Shown here one piece after another: positions 1 to 7,073 of a stretch of 10,113 bases of DNA. The position numbers and the translations under genes are program-made. The stretch is from Prevotella sp. UBA5379 (lineage in GTDB: Bacteria; Bacteroidota; Bacteroidia; Bacteroidales; Bacteroidaceae): contig DHOX01000093.1 of NCBI GenBank assembly GCA_002409785.1, forward strand, positions 3,232 through 13,344. The letters are read 5' to 3'. The notes beneath the pieces are model-generated. The model was not told the origin of the DNA and did no database searches. It saw nothing but the letters and a program-made list of their open reading frames with translations. The first letter of the stretch is position 1. Every line of letters starts with the position of its first letter.

Positions 1-57
1 GAACCAACGACCCTCTGATTAACAGTCAGATGCTCTAACCAACTGAGCTATTGAAGC
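1..57 (-). tRNA. tRNA-Asn (anticodon GTT), 3' part cut off by window edge
   Basis: On the minus strand the gene begins GCTTCAA (acceptor arm), then TAGCTCAG and GGTTAGAGCA (D arm). The anticodon arm follows: stem TCTGA/TCAGA around the loop CTGTTAA, which gives anticodon GTT for asparagine. The variable loop and the 5' side of the T arm (GTTGGTTC) are present. The rest of the T arm, the 3' acceptor strand and the CCA end lie outside the window. The 5' end at base 57 is set by counting seven acceptor bases before the conserved T8-A9. A promoter for this gene sits just upstream on the same strand. Confidence 0.95.
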
Positions 58-87
58 TTTTCTATCACGTCTTTTAGATTGCGACTG

Positions 88-119
88 CAAAGGTAAAACG
101 TTTTTCCCTTATTACCAAA
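88..119 (-). promoter_or_regulatory. Bacteroidetes-type promoter of the tRNA-Asn gene
   Basis: Read on the minus strand, TTTG (119-116) is followed after exactly 20 bases by TACCTTTG (95-88). This fits the primary sigma factor consensus of Bacteroidetes, TTTG at -33 and TAnnTTTG at -7. Transcription should start near base 80, which leaves a short 5' leader of about 20 bases before the mature tRNA at 57, to be removed by RNase P. The match and spacing are seen directly; the start site is inferred. Confidence 0.8.
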
Positions 120-200
120 TTTTTTGAAAGGAATTTTTGCTTTTCTATTAAAATAAGCAATTTTTTCGAGCCTTTCTAGTGTTTTTCCGCTTTAATATCG

Positions 201-208
201 TAATTTTG
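201..208 (+). promoter_or_regulatory. Probable -7 element for the S41 protease gene
   Basis: TAATTTTG at 201-208 matches TAnnTTTG exactly. No clear TTTG lies 19-21 bases upstream (176-181 reads CTAGTG), so the promoter is half-supported. A start near base 215 would give an untranslated leader of about 70 bases before the ATG at 284. The leader contains GAATCTAAA twice (241-249 and 264-272), of no known meaning. The rest of the gap between the tRNA and this gene (about 120-200) is AT-rich with no other convincing element. Confidence 0.5.
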
Positions 209-283
209 CAGGCATCCTTGGGACTCCATAATAAAGAGAGGAATCTAAATAGGCATTGAATCAGAATCTAAAAAATAAGCTTC

Positions 284-1954
284 ATGAAGAAACTGGTCTT
301 AGCAATTTTTATGGCGGCCGTTTTACCAGCTGCTGCACAGACAGGAACGTCGGAAGATAATCATGCTTTTGATGTTTCTAAAAATATGGAAATCTTTACA
401 GATATCTATAAGTACCTTGACTTGATGTATGTAGACACTTTGAATGCCAACGAAGTGATTGGTAACGGCATCAATGCGATGTTGAAGAGTCTGGATCCTT
501 ATACTGTGTATTATCCTGAAAATCAGGTGAAGGACCTGAAACAACTGTTGACTGGAAAATATGCCGGTATCGGAGCAATCGTCCGCCTCAATAATCAGAA
601 TCATCATATTATTATTGATGAGCCTTATGAAGGGATGCCTGCAGCCCTGGCAGGGCTGAAAAGGGGTGATGAGATTCTGTCCATCGACGACTCTTCAATG
701 ATCGGCAAGGATGTACAATATGTCAGCAATCATCTCCGTGGAGATCCGGGAACGTCGTTCCTTCTTAAGGTCAAGCGGCCGAGCACCGGAAAAACGATGA
801 AGTTTAAGATTGTGCGTAAGTCTGTACAATTGCCTTCCCTTCCGTATTATGGGATGCAGGCGAACGACATCGCTTACATGAATCTGAGCTCCTTTACTGA
901 TCAGTGTTCAAAGGATGTACGCCGGGCTTTCATCAATTTCCGGAAACAAGGAGCAAAGGGACTGATTCTTGATCTGAGAAACAACGGTGGCGGCTCTCTT
1001 CAGGAGGCTGTCAATATCGTCAATATGTTCGTACCTAAAGGCATTACCCTTGTAAAGACGATTGGCAAACTGAAACAGGCGAATCATGAATACAAGACTA
1101 CCGTGGAGCCCATTGATACGGTGATGCCGATCATTGTTCTGGTAAACGGGAATACGGCCAGTGCCAGTGAGATCACCTGCGGCTCTCTGCAGGACCTTGA
1201 CCGTGCCGTCATCTTAGGTACGCGGACTTATGGCAAAGGACTTGTGCAGTTGCCGGTGGATATTGCCTATAATGGCCAATTGAAACTGACTACGGCCAGA
1301 TATTATATTCCTTCCGGCCGTTGTATTCAGGCGATTAATTATAAACATGCCAACGGCGGATATACCGAGCATGTGCCCGATTCACTCACCCATGTGTTCC
1401 ATACCCTTCATGGCCGTCTGGTACGTGATGGAGGGGGAATCCAGCCCGATGTGGTCCTGGAATCTGACTCTCTTCCGAATATCGCCTTTTACCTGGCTGC
1501 CGGCCGTGATAGTAATGAGGTGCTGCTTAATTATGAACTCGACTATATTGCTCGTCATCCGACGATTGCCCCTCCGGATAAGTTCCAGTTGACGGATGCT
1601 GACTATGATAATTTCAAGCAGCGGGTTCTGCGGTGCCACTTTACATACGATCACGAGACGGAGAATTATCTCAAGAATCTGGAGAAGCTCGCCAAATTTG
1701 AAGGTTATTATAATGATGCCAAACCGGAGTTTGCCGCTCTGGAGAAGAAACTGAAGCATAATGTGGCTAAGGATCTTGACTTCAACCGGGAAGCTATCAA
1801 GCAACTGATCGAGAATGACATCGTGACAGCTTATTATTACCAGCGGGGAGGAATAGAGAATGCGCTGCGTACAGATAAACAAATGCAGGCAGCAATGAAA
1901 CTTATCCAGAACCCTGAATCGTATAAAAAACTGTTACAACCAAAGAAAAAATAG
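284..1954 (+). CDS. Exported S41-family C-terminal processing peptidase with PDZ domain
   Basis: A serine protease of the CtpA/Prc type, expected to cleave proteins at or near their C termini in the periplasm. Residues 1-18 form a signal peptide (MKKL, a hydrophobic stretch, then AAA-Q), which also supports the ATG chosen as start. A PDZ-like domain covers about residues 85-175, with GMPAALAGLKRGDEILSID at 117-135. The S41 core follows at about 195-350, with LILDLRNNGGGS at 227-238. The catalytic residues fit the family: Ser293 in NTASASEI, Lys318 in TYGKG (25 residues later, as in known CTPs) and Gln322 four residues after the lysine. A lysine-rich C-terminal region of roughly 190 residues follows; I recognise no domain in it, though long C-terminal tails are usual in this family in Bacteroidetes. 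There is no Shine-Dalgarno sequence. The gene appears to be monocistronic. Family assignment is firm; the substrate is unknown. Confidence 0.95.
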   Translation: MKKLVLAIFMAAVLPAAAQTGTSEDNHAFDVSKNMEIFTDIYKYLDLMYVDTLNANEVIGNGINAMLKSLDPYTVYYPENQVKDLKQLLTGKYAGIGAIVRLNNQNHHIIIDEPYEGMPAALAGLKRGDEILSIDDSSMIGKDVQYVSNHLRGDPGTSFLLKVKRPSTGKTMKFKIVRKSVQLPSLPYYGMQANDIAYMNLSSFTDQCSKDVRRAFINFRKQGAKGLILDLRNNGGGSLQEAVNIVNMFVPKGITLVKTIGKLKQANHEYKTTVEPIDTVMPIIVLVNGNTASASEITCGSLQDLDRAVILGTRTYGKGLVQLPVDIAYNGQLKLTTARYYIPSGRCIQAINYKHANGGYTEHVPDSLTHVFHTLHGRLVRDGGGIQPDVVLESDSLPNIAFYLAAGRDSNEVLLNYELDYIARHPTIAPPDKFQLTDADYDNFKQRVLRCHFTYDHETENYLKNLEKLAKFEGYYNDAKPEFAALEKKLKHNVAKDLDFNREAIKQLIENDIVTAYYYQRGGIENALRTDKQMQAAMKLIQNPESYKKLLQPKKK

Positions 1955-1960
1955 AAAATA

Positions 1961-1992
1961 TTTGCGTGTGTGCGAAAATATTATTATTTTTG
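1961..1992 (+). promoter_or_regulatory. Strong Bacteroidetes-type promoter of the rimP-nusA-infB operon
   Basis: TTTG at 1961-1964, a spacer of exactly 20 bases, then TATTTTTG at 1985-1992. Both boxes and the spacing match the Bacteroidetes primary sigma consensus. It begins only 7 bases after the protease stop codon. Transcription should start near 1999, so the RNA would carry the hairpin at 2006-2042 as its first structure. Confidence 0.85.
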
Positions 1993-2005
1993 CACCATTC
2001 AGTGG

Positions 2006-2042
2006 AATGAGGGGCTCCTGATGAAGGGCTCCTCATTTTTTT
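2006..2042 (+). terminator. Intrinsic terminator-like hairpin in the rimP leader, possible attenuator
   Basis: ATGAGGGGCTC (2007-2017) pairs with GGGCTCCTCAT (2026-2036): 11 base pairs, two of them G-U, around an 8-base loop. Seven consecutive T follow (2036-2042). It lies 51 bases after the protease stop, so it can end that transcript. It also lies downstream of the rimP promoter and 19 bases before the rimP ATG, so transcripts from that promoter must read through it. The hairpin and T run are seen directly; regulated read-through is inference. Confidence 0.75.
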
Positions 2043-2061
2043 AATAAGCATAAGTTGAGGG

Positions 2062-2529
2062 ATGATTGACAGAAGCGTCGTAAAGGACATCGTAGAAGAT
2101 TGGCTGAAAGACAAGGAATATTTCCTGGTGGACATTCAGATCAGTGAGGACGATCATATCGTGGTGGAGATTGATCATGCTGATGGCGTTTGGATTGATG
2201 ATTGTGTGGAGCTCAGTAAATATATTGAGAGCAGGCTGGACCGTGACGAGGAGGATTATGAACTCGAAGTGGGATCAGCCGGCCTTGGCCAGCCTTTTAA
2301 GGTACCCCAGCAATATAAGAACTATGTGGGCAAGCAGGTCGAAGTGGAAGACTCCGAAGGCAAGAAAGTCAGAGGCGTGCTCAAGAGCGTAGATGGCAAT
2401 GACTTTGTGGTCGCTGTCAGCGAGAAAGTGAAGGTGGAGGGCAAAAAGCGTCCGGTGAAGATGGACGTGGATCACACTTACCAGATGGATAAAGTGAAAT
2501 ATACAAAATACTTAATCAGTTTCAAATAA
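2062..2529 (+). CDS. rimP: Ribosome maturation factor RimP
   Basis: A 155-residue cytoplasmic protein that assists maturation of the 30S ribosomal subunit. The N-terminal alpha/beta domain (about 1-80) contains YFLVDIQISEDD, VEIDHADGVWIDDCVELSKYI (44-64) and YELEVGSAGLGQPF, the region that matches the family pattern EVSSPGLDRPL. The C-terminal SH3-like barrel (about 85-155) starts at YVGKQVEVE and ends KYTKYLISFK. Length is normal for the family. The ATG at 2062 follows directly on TGAGGG with no spacer, so there is no ordinary Shine-Dalgarno site. It is the first gene of the operon, only 3 bases ahead of nusA, the classic rimP-nusA-infB order of bacteria. Confidence 0.95.
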   Translation: MIDRSVVKDIVEDWLKDKEYFLVDIQISEDDHIVVEIDHADGVWIDDCVELSKYIESRLDRDEEDYELEVGSAGLGQPFKVPQQYKNYVGKQVEVEDSEGKKVRGVLKSVDGNDFVVAVSEKVKVEGKKRPVKMDVDHTYQMDKVKYTKYLISFK

Positions 2530-2532
2530 GCT

Positions 2533-3801
2533 ATGGCAGCAAAGACGAAGAAAGAAGAAACTCAGAGTATGATCGATTCCTTCAAGGAATTTAAGGAGAC
2601 CAAGAATATTGACCGTACAACATTAGTGAGCGTGCTGGAGGAAAGTTTCCGCACGGTCCTTGCCAAGATCTTCGGCAGTGACGAGAATTTCGACGTGATC
2701 GTCAACCCGGACAAAGGAGACTTTGAGATTTACCGTAACCGTAAGGTCGTTGCCGACGGTGAGGTACAAGATGAGAATAAGGAGATCAGTCTATCGGATG
2801 CACGTAAGATAGAACCCGATTATGAAGTGGGTGAGGATGTCAGTGAATCGGTGAACTTCAGTAAGTTCGGCCGTCGTGCTGTATTGAACCTGCGGCAGAC
2901 GTTGTCCTCCAAGATTCTGGAGTTGGAGCATGATGCTCTCTATAATAAATATAAAGACCGGGTAGGACAGATCATCGCAGGTGAGGTCTACCAGATCTGG
3001 AAGCGTGAAGTACTTATCGTAGATGATGAGAATAACGAACTTATCCTTCCTAAATCTGAACAGATTCCCGCTGACCAGTATCACAAGGGGGAAACGGTAA
3101 GGGCCGTGATCGACCATGTGGATAATGAGAATAATAATCCTAAGATTATCCTCAGCCGTACCAGTCCGGTATTCCTGGAGCGTCTGCTGGAAGGAGAAGT
3201 CCCGGAGATCGCTGATGGCCTGATCGCCGTGAAGCGGGTGGCCCGCATTCCCGGCGAGAGAGCGAAGGTGGCCGTCGAAAGTTATGATGACCGTATCGAC
3301 CCGGTAGGGGCATGTGTCGGAGTAAGGGGCAGCCGTGTGCATGGCATCGTCCGTGAACTGGATAATGAGAATATTGATGTCATCAACTATACCGACAATA
3401 TCAAGTTGTTTATTCAGCGTGCCCTGAGTCCGGCGAAGATTTCCTCCATCAATATCGACGAGGAAAACAAAAAGGCAGAAGTTTATCTGCAACCTGAAGA
3501 AGTCAGTCTGGCCATCGGACGTGGCGGATTAAATATCAAACTGGCTTCTATGCTGACGGAATATACCATAGATGTGTTCCGTGAGATCGCTGAAAGTGAG
3601 GCTGAGGATGACATCTATCTGGATGAGTTCTCGGATGAAATTGATCAGTGGGTCATTGATGCCATCAAGAGCATCGGTCTGGAAACCGCCCGTCAGGTCA
3701 TCAATGCACCACGTGAAATGCTGGTGGATAAGGCTGATCTTGAGGAGGAAACCGTGGATCATGTCCTCAATGTCTTGAAGGCCGAATTCGCGAAACAATA
3801 A
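2533..3801 (+). CDS. nusA: Transcription termination/antitermination factor NusA
   Basis: A 422-residue factor that binds RNA polymerase and nascent RNA and affects pausing, intrinsic termination and antitermination. The N-terminal polymerase-binding domain covers about 1-130. The S1 RNA-binding domain covers about 138-208 (GQIIAGEVYQI to PKIILSRT). KH1 covers about 235-300 with GVRGSRVHGI at 263-272, preceded by RIPGERAKVAV and DPVGACVG, all highly typical of NusA. KH2 covers about 305-370 with AIGRGGLNIKLA at 327-338. A helical tail of about 50 residues (DQWVIDAIKSIGLETARQVI onward) resembles a single helix-hairpin-helix unit. The two acidic repeats of the 495-residue E. coli protein are absent, as is usual outside Proteobacteria. 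It starts 3 bases after the rimP stop, so translational coupling is likely. NusA could act on the hairpin in its own operon leader; that is inference. Confidence 0.97.
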   Translation: MAAKTKKEETQSMIDSFKEFKETKNIDRTTLVSVLEESFRTVLAKIFGSDENFDVIVNPDKGDFEIYRNRKVVADGEVQDENKEISLSDARKIEPDYEVGEDVSESVNFSKFGRRAVLNLRQTLSSKILELEHDALYNKYKDRVGQIIAGEVYQIWKREVLIVDDENNELILPKSEQIPADQYHKGETVRAVIDHVDNENNNPKIILSRTSPVFLERLLEGEVPEIADGLIAVKRVARIPGERAKVAVESYDDRIDPVGACVGVRGSRVHGIVRELDNENIDVINYTDNIKLFIQRALSPAKISSINIDEENKKAEVYLQPEEVSLAIGRGGLNIKLASMLTEYTIDVFREIAESEAEDDIYLDEFSDEIDQWVIDAIKSIGLETARQVINAPREMLVDKADLEEETVDHVLNVLKAEFAKQ

Positions 3802-3882
3802 ATCGTCACCGTACGCTGGTAGAGCGCATGAAGATGATACTACATATTTAGCAGATCAGAGATAATAACAGATCATTCATTA

Positions 3883-6834
3883 ATGAGCATCAGATTAAAT
3901 AAAGCACTACGTGAATTGAATATAGGACTTCAAACGGCAGTTGATTTCCTAAAATCCAAGAAAGAATTGGGAGAGGTTAAGGAAGACTTAAGCTTCAAGC
4001 TCAATGACGCACAGTATAAGGCTCTAGAGAGCCAGTTCCGTCAGGACGCAGAAGTGAGAAGTCAGGCCGAAAAACTCTTTCAGAAGAAGCCAAAGGAGAA
4101 AAAGCGTGTGCAGGAGACAAAGAAAGAACCTCATGTCTCCCGCATTGCTGATGTGTTGGAAGAATCCGGCCATCAGAAGTATACCCCATTGGGAAAGATC
4201 GAATTGAATCCTGTCGGTCGTAAGCCTGTGGTGCCGTCTGTTGCTCCGAAGCAAAAGGATGCTTCACGTCAGAAAAGAGAAGAAGATACTGCCGTCAGTC
4301 AACAACCTGTCAAACCTATGCCTAAGACAAAACCGGAAGACGCAACTCCGGTAAAGAAGAATCCAGTAACAGAAGCAAAATCTGTGAATCAGCCGCGTCC
4401 GAAAACCGCAGAAGTGCCTCATGGCGCTCGCCCGGTGAGGGCTGATAGAACTGATCGAGTTCCCCATCAACCGATGAGGAAACCGGAGTATCCGCAAAGT
4501 CATACTTCTAGCCAGCCTGTGCAGCGGGCACAGAATCAAAATCCTGTCCAGCAAAAGGCTCCGCAGCCAACTTCTCAGGAAGCTCCTGCCCAGAAACAGG
4601 CAGATAGGCCGTCACATTCTCAACCGGAGGTCTTTACTTTGAAGAGTGAACGTAAGTTGACTCTCAATGAACCGAAGGTGTTAGGGAAAATAGACCTGTC
4701 AGCGTTGAACCAGAGTACCCGTCCTAAACGCAAGTCGAAGGAGGAGAAGCGCAAAGAGCGTGAGAGTAAATTGAACCATGGTAATGGTGAGCGGAAGAAG
4801 CGTGTACGGATTAATAAAGAGCGTGTAGACATTAACGCTGAGGCCCGCCAGCAACAGCAGCAGGGGAGCAACGGGAGCAACAGGAAGCGTAGCCGTAACC
4901 GCAGGCGTAACCAGAAACCGCTGGAGGTGAATGAGGAGGATGTGGCTCGTCAGGTGAAGGAGACACTTGCTCGTCTGACCAATAAGCAAAACCAGAATAA
5001 GAAGGGTGCTAAATACCGTAAGGAGAAGCGTGTTGCTGTCCAGGAAAAACTGGAAAAAGTTGCTTCTGCTGAAAAGAAGGATAGCAAAGTCTTAAAACTT
5101 ACTGAGTTTGTTACCGTCAGTGAGTTAGCTTCCATGATGGACGTCCCGGTGACAAAGGTCATTTCCACTTTAATGAGCGTGGGAATGATGGTGTCTATCA
5201 ATGAACGTCTGGATGCTGAAACCATCAATATGGTCGCAGAGGAGTTTGGTTTCAAGACAGAGTATATCAGCGCATCCGTCCAGGAGGCTGTCACGGAGAA
5301 AGCTGATAAGACTGAAGACTTGAAGCCGCGTCAGCCTATCGTGACCGTGATGGGGCATGTCGACCATGGTAAAACGTCATTGCTGGACTATATCCGTAAG
5401 ACCAATGTGATTGCCGGTGAGGCAGGCGGGATTACCCAGCATATCAGCGCTTATGATGTCAGATTGAAAAACGGACGGCATATCACCTTCCTGGATACCC
5501 CTGGGCATGAGGCTTTTACCGCTATGCGTGCCAGAGGTACACAGGTTACGGATGTCGCCATCATCATCATTGCGGCTGATGACTCTGTGATGCCTACGAC
5601 GCGTGAGGCTATCGCTCACTGTCAGGCATCAGGAGTTCCAATGGTCTTTGCCATCAATAAGATAGATAAACCCGGTGCCAATCCTGATAAGATCCGCACC
5701 GACTTGTCCAATATGAATCTGCTCGTTGAAGACTGGGGAGGAAAATACCAGTGTCAGGAGATCAGTGCCAAGAAAGGTGTCGGCGTAGACGAACTCCTTG
5801 ACAAAGTGCTTCTGGAGGCTGATATGTTAGACCTGAAAGCGAACCCTAACCGTAAGGCGACAGGTACCGTTATCGAGTCTGCTCTCGACAAGGGCCGTGG
5901 TTATGTGGCTACTGTCCTGGTGTCCAACGGAACATTGAAAGTAGGTGATGTGATCCTGGCGGGAACGAGCTGGGGACGTGTGAAAGCGATGTTCAATGAA
6001 CGTAACCAGTCCATGGATTCGGCCGGCCCGGCTGTTCCCACGACGGTGCTGGGACTTGACGGCGCACCTGCCGCCGGTGACCAGTTCCATGTGATCGATT
6101 CTGAGCAGGACGCACGTGTGATCGCCAATAAGCGTGAACAGCTTCAGCGCGAGCAAGGCTTGCGTACGCAGAAGCGCTTGACTCTGGGAGATATTTCACG
6201 GCGTATCGCCCGTGGAGAATTCCATGAGTTGAATATCATCGTCAAAGGAGATACGGATGGTTCTATAGAGGCCTTGTCAGACTCATTTATCAAACTCTCT
6301 ACGCCGAAGGTCCAGGTGAACGTTATAGAGAAAGGCGTTGGGCAGATTACAGAGAATGATGTTATGATGGCGAGTGCATCAGATGCCATTATTGTCGGCT
6401 TTCAGGTCCGTCCTTCTGTGGATGCCCGGAAACTGGCAGAGCGTGAAGGAGTGGAGATCAACACCTATTCAGTCATTTACAACGCCATTGATGATATTAA
6501 ATCTGCTATGGTAGGAATGCTGGATAAGGTGAAGAAGGAAGTGGTCACCGGACAGATAGAAGTAAAACAGGTCTTCAAGATTTCCAAAGTCGGAACGATT
6601 GCCGGTGGTCTGGTCACGGAAGGCAAGATTCATGCTAAGGATAAGGCTCGTGTAGTGCGTAACGGTATCGTGATCAAGACGGCTTCAATCAATGAACTGA
6701 AACGCTTCAAGGATGATGTCAAGGAAGTGCCTACAGGGATGGAATGCGGATTGAGCCTGGTCAACTTCAATGATATTCAGGTGGGGGATGAAATAGAAAC
6801 CTTTACGGAGGTGGAAGTGGATCAGAAATTATAA
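3883..6834 (+). CDS. infB: Translation initiation factor IF-2
   Basis: A GTPase of 983 residues that brings fMet-tRNA to the 30S subunit and promotes subunit joining. An IF2_N-type fold covers about residues 1-55. A long linker rich in Lys, Arg, Gln and Pro covers about 60-400, including five Gln at 323-327 and a strongly basic NRKRSRNRRRNQK stretch just after. A second IF2_N domain covers about 402-465. The G domain has all motifs: G1 GHVDHGKT 491-498, G3 DTPGHE 538-543, G4 NKID 592-595, G5 SAKKG 628-632, plus GGITQHI of switch I. Domain II, domain III (GDTDGSIEAL) and the tRNA-binding C-terminal domain (GTIAGGLV...KARVVRNG) follow, intact to the stop. The length fits Bacteroidetes IF-2. The 81-base gap after nusA has no clear terminator or promoter, so cotranscription is likely. 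There is no Shine-Dalgarno sequence at the ATG. Confidence 0.97.
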   Translation: MSIRLNKALRELNIGLQTAVDFLKSKKELGEVKEDLSFKLNDAQYKALESQFRQDAEVRSQAEKLFQKKPKEKKRVQETKKEPHVSRIADVLEESGHQKYTPLGKIELNPVGRKPVVPSVAPKQKDASRQKREEDTAVSQQPVKPMPKTKPEDATPVKKNPVTEAKSVNQPRPKTAEVPHGARPVRADRTDRVPHQPMRKPEYPQSHTSSQPVQRAQNQNPVQQKAPQPTSQEAPAQKQADRPSHSQPEVFTLKSERKLTLNEPKVLGKIDLSALNQSTRPKRKSKEEKRKERESKLNHGNGERKKRVRINKERVDINAEARQQQQQGSNGSNRKRSRNRRRNQKPLEVNEEDVARQVKETLARLTNKQNQNKKGAKYRKEKRVAVQEKLEKVASAEKKDSKVLKLTEFVTVSELASMMDVPVTKVISTLMSVGMMVSINERLDAETINMVAEEFGFKTEYISASVQEAVTEKADKTEDLKPRQPIVTVMGHVDHGKTSLLDYIRKTNVIAGEAGGITQHISAYDVRLKNGRHITFLDTPGHEAFTAMRARGTQVTDVAIIIIAADDSVMPTTREAIAHCQASGVPMVFAINKIDKPGANPDKIRTDLSNMNLLVEDWGGKYQCQEISAKKGVGVDELLDKVLLEADMLDLKANPNRKATGTVIESALDKGRGYVATVLVSNGTLKVGDVILAGTSWGRVKAMFNERNQSMDSAGPAVPTTVLGLDGAPAAGDQFHVIDSEQDARVIANKREQLQREQGLRTQKRLTLGDISRRIARGEFHELNIIVKGDTDGSIEALSDSFIKLSTPKVQVNVIEKGVGQITENDVMMASASDAIIVGFQVRPSVDARKLAEREGVEINTYSVIYNAIDDIKSAMVGMLDKVKKEVVTGQIEVKQVFKISKVGTIAGGLVTEGKIHAKDKARVVRNGIVIKTASINELKRFKDDVKEVPTGMECGLSLVNFNDIQVGDEIETFTEVEVDQKL

Positions 6835-6850
6835 CTCCATTCGTGGATAG

Positions 6851-6883
6851 AACTGGATCGGGCTGTAGGCTTTGATTCCAGTT
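6851..6883 (+). repeat. Inverted repeat after infB
   Basis: AACTGGA (6851-6857) is matched by its reverse complement TCCAGTT (6877-6883). The pairing can be extended by TC/GA across a single bulged T. The loop is about 15-19 bases and no T run follows, so it is not itself a terminator. It lies 17 bases after the infB stop and just before the terminator-like hairpin at 6897. It may protect the 3' end of the infB message or be chance. Confidence 0.4.
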
Positions 6884-6896
6884 GGAGATAAGATAT

Positions 6897-6944
6897 AGCG
6901 GTACTGCCTACCTGTCACTGACAGGCTGGAGGTATCGCTTTTTT
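6897..6944 (+). terminator. Intrinsic terminator-like hairpin downstream of infB
   Basis: AGCGGTACT (6897-6905) pairs with GGTATCGCT (6931-6939), allowing G-U pairs. After a mismatched internal stretch, CCTGTC pairs with GACAGG around the three-base loop ACT. Six T follow the stem (6939-6944). This long, imperfect stem with a T run fits the end of the rimP-nusA-infB transcript and separates it from the suf genes. If termination is partial, sufB could also receive read-through. Confidence 0.7.
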
Positions 6945-7073
6945 GGTATGATATTTGTTGCATTTATGTGATAGTTATCAGACTGGAGACCTGAGACAGC
7001 CGCAAAGACTGTGGAGGGGGATGGAATCCTGACCGGAAAACGGGAAGGTTATTTATATTTTAAGAGTAAGTTT

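Noticed and set aside
137..166. TTGCTT...AAGCAA inverted repeat followed by six T, resembling a terminator
   Set aside because: The stem is only six pairs with a 12-base AT-rich loop, and no plus-strand gene precedes it within the window. Probably chance in AT-rich DNA.
2791..3492. Long open frame of 233 codons on the minus strand, opposite nusA
   Set aside because: It lies entirely opposite the clearly coding nusA frame, has no recognisable domain and no promoter. Such frames arise from codon bias on the other strand.
3852..3886. CAGATCA repeated at 3852 and 3869, and the palindrome TCATTAATGA over the infB start codon
   Set aside because: The repeats are short. The palindrome has no loop and cannot form a stable hairpin. 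No regulatory link can be supported.
4264..4554. Minus-strand open frames opposite the IF-2 linker, rich in Arg, Leu and Phe
   Set aside because: Their composition is what the reverse complement of a Lys/Gln/Pro-rich linker produces. No independent gene signal is present.
7011..7073. In-frame GTG extension giving sufB 21 more residues
   Set aside because: The added residues are unlike SufB N termini, and ATG 7074 with AT-rich upstream DNA is the better start.
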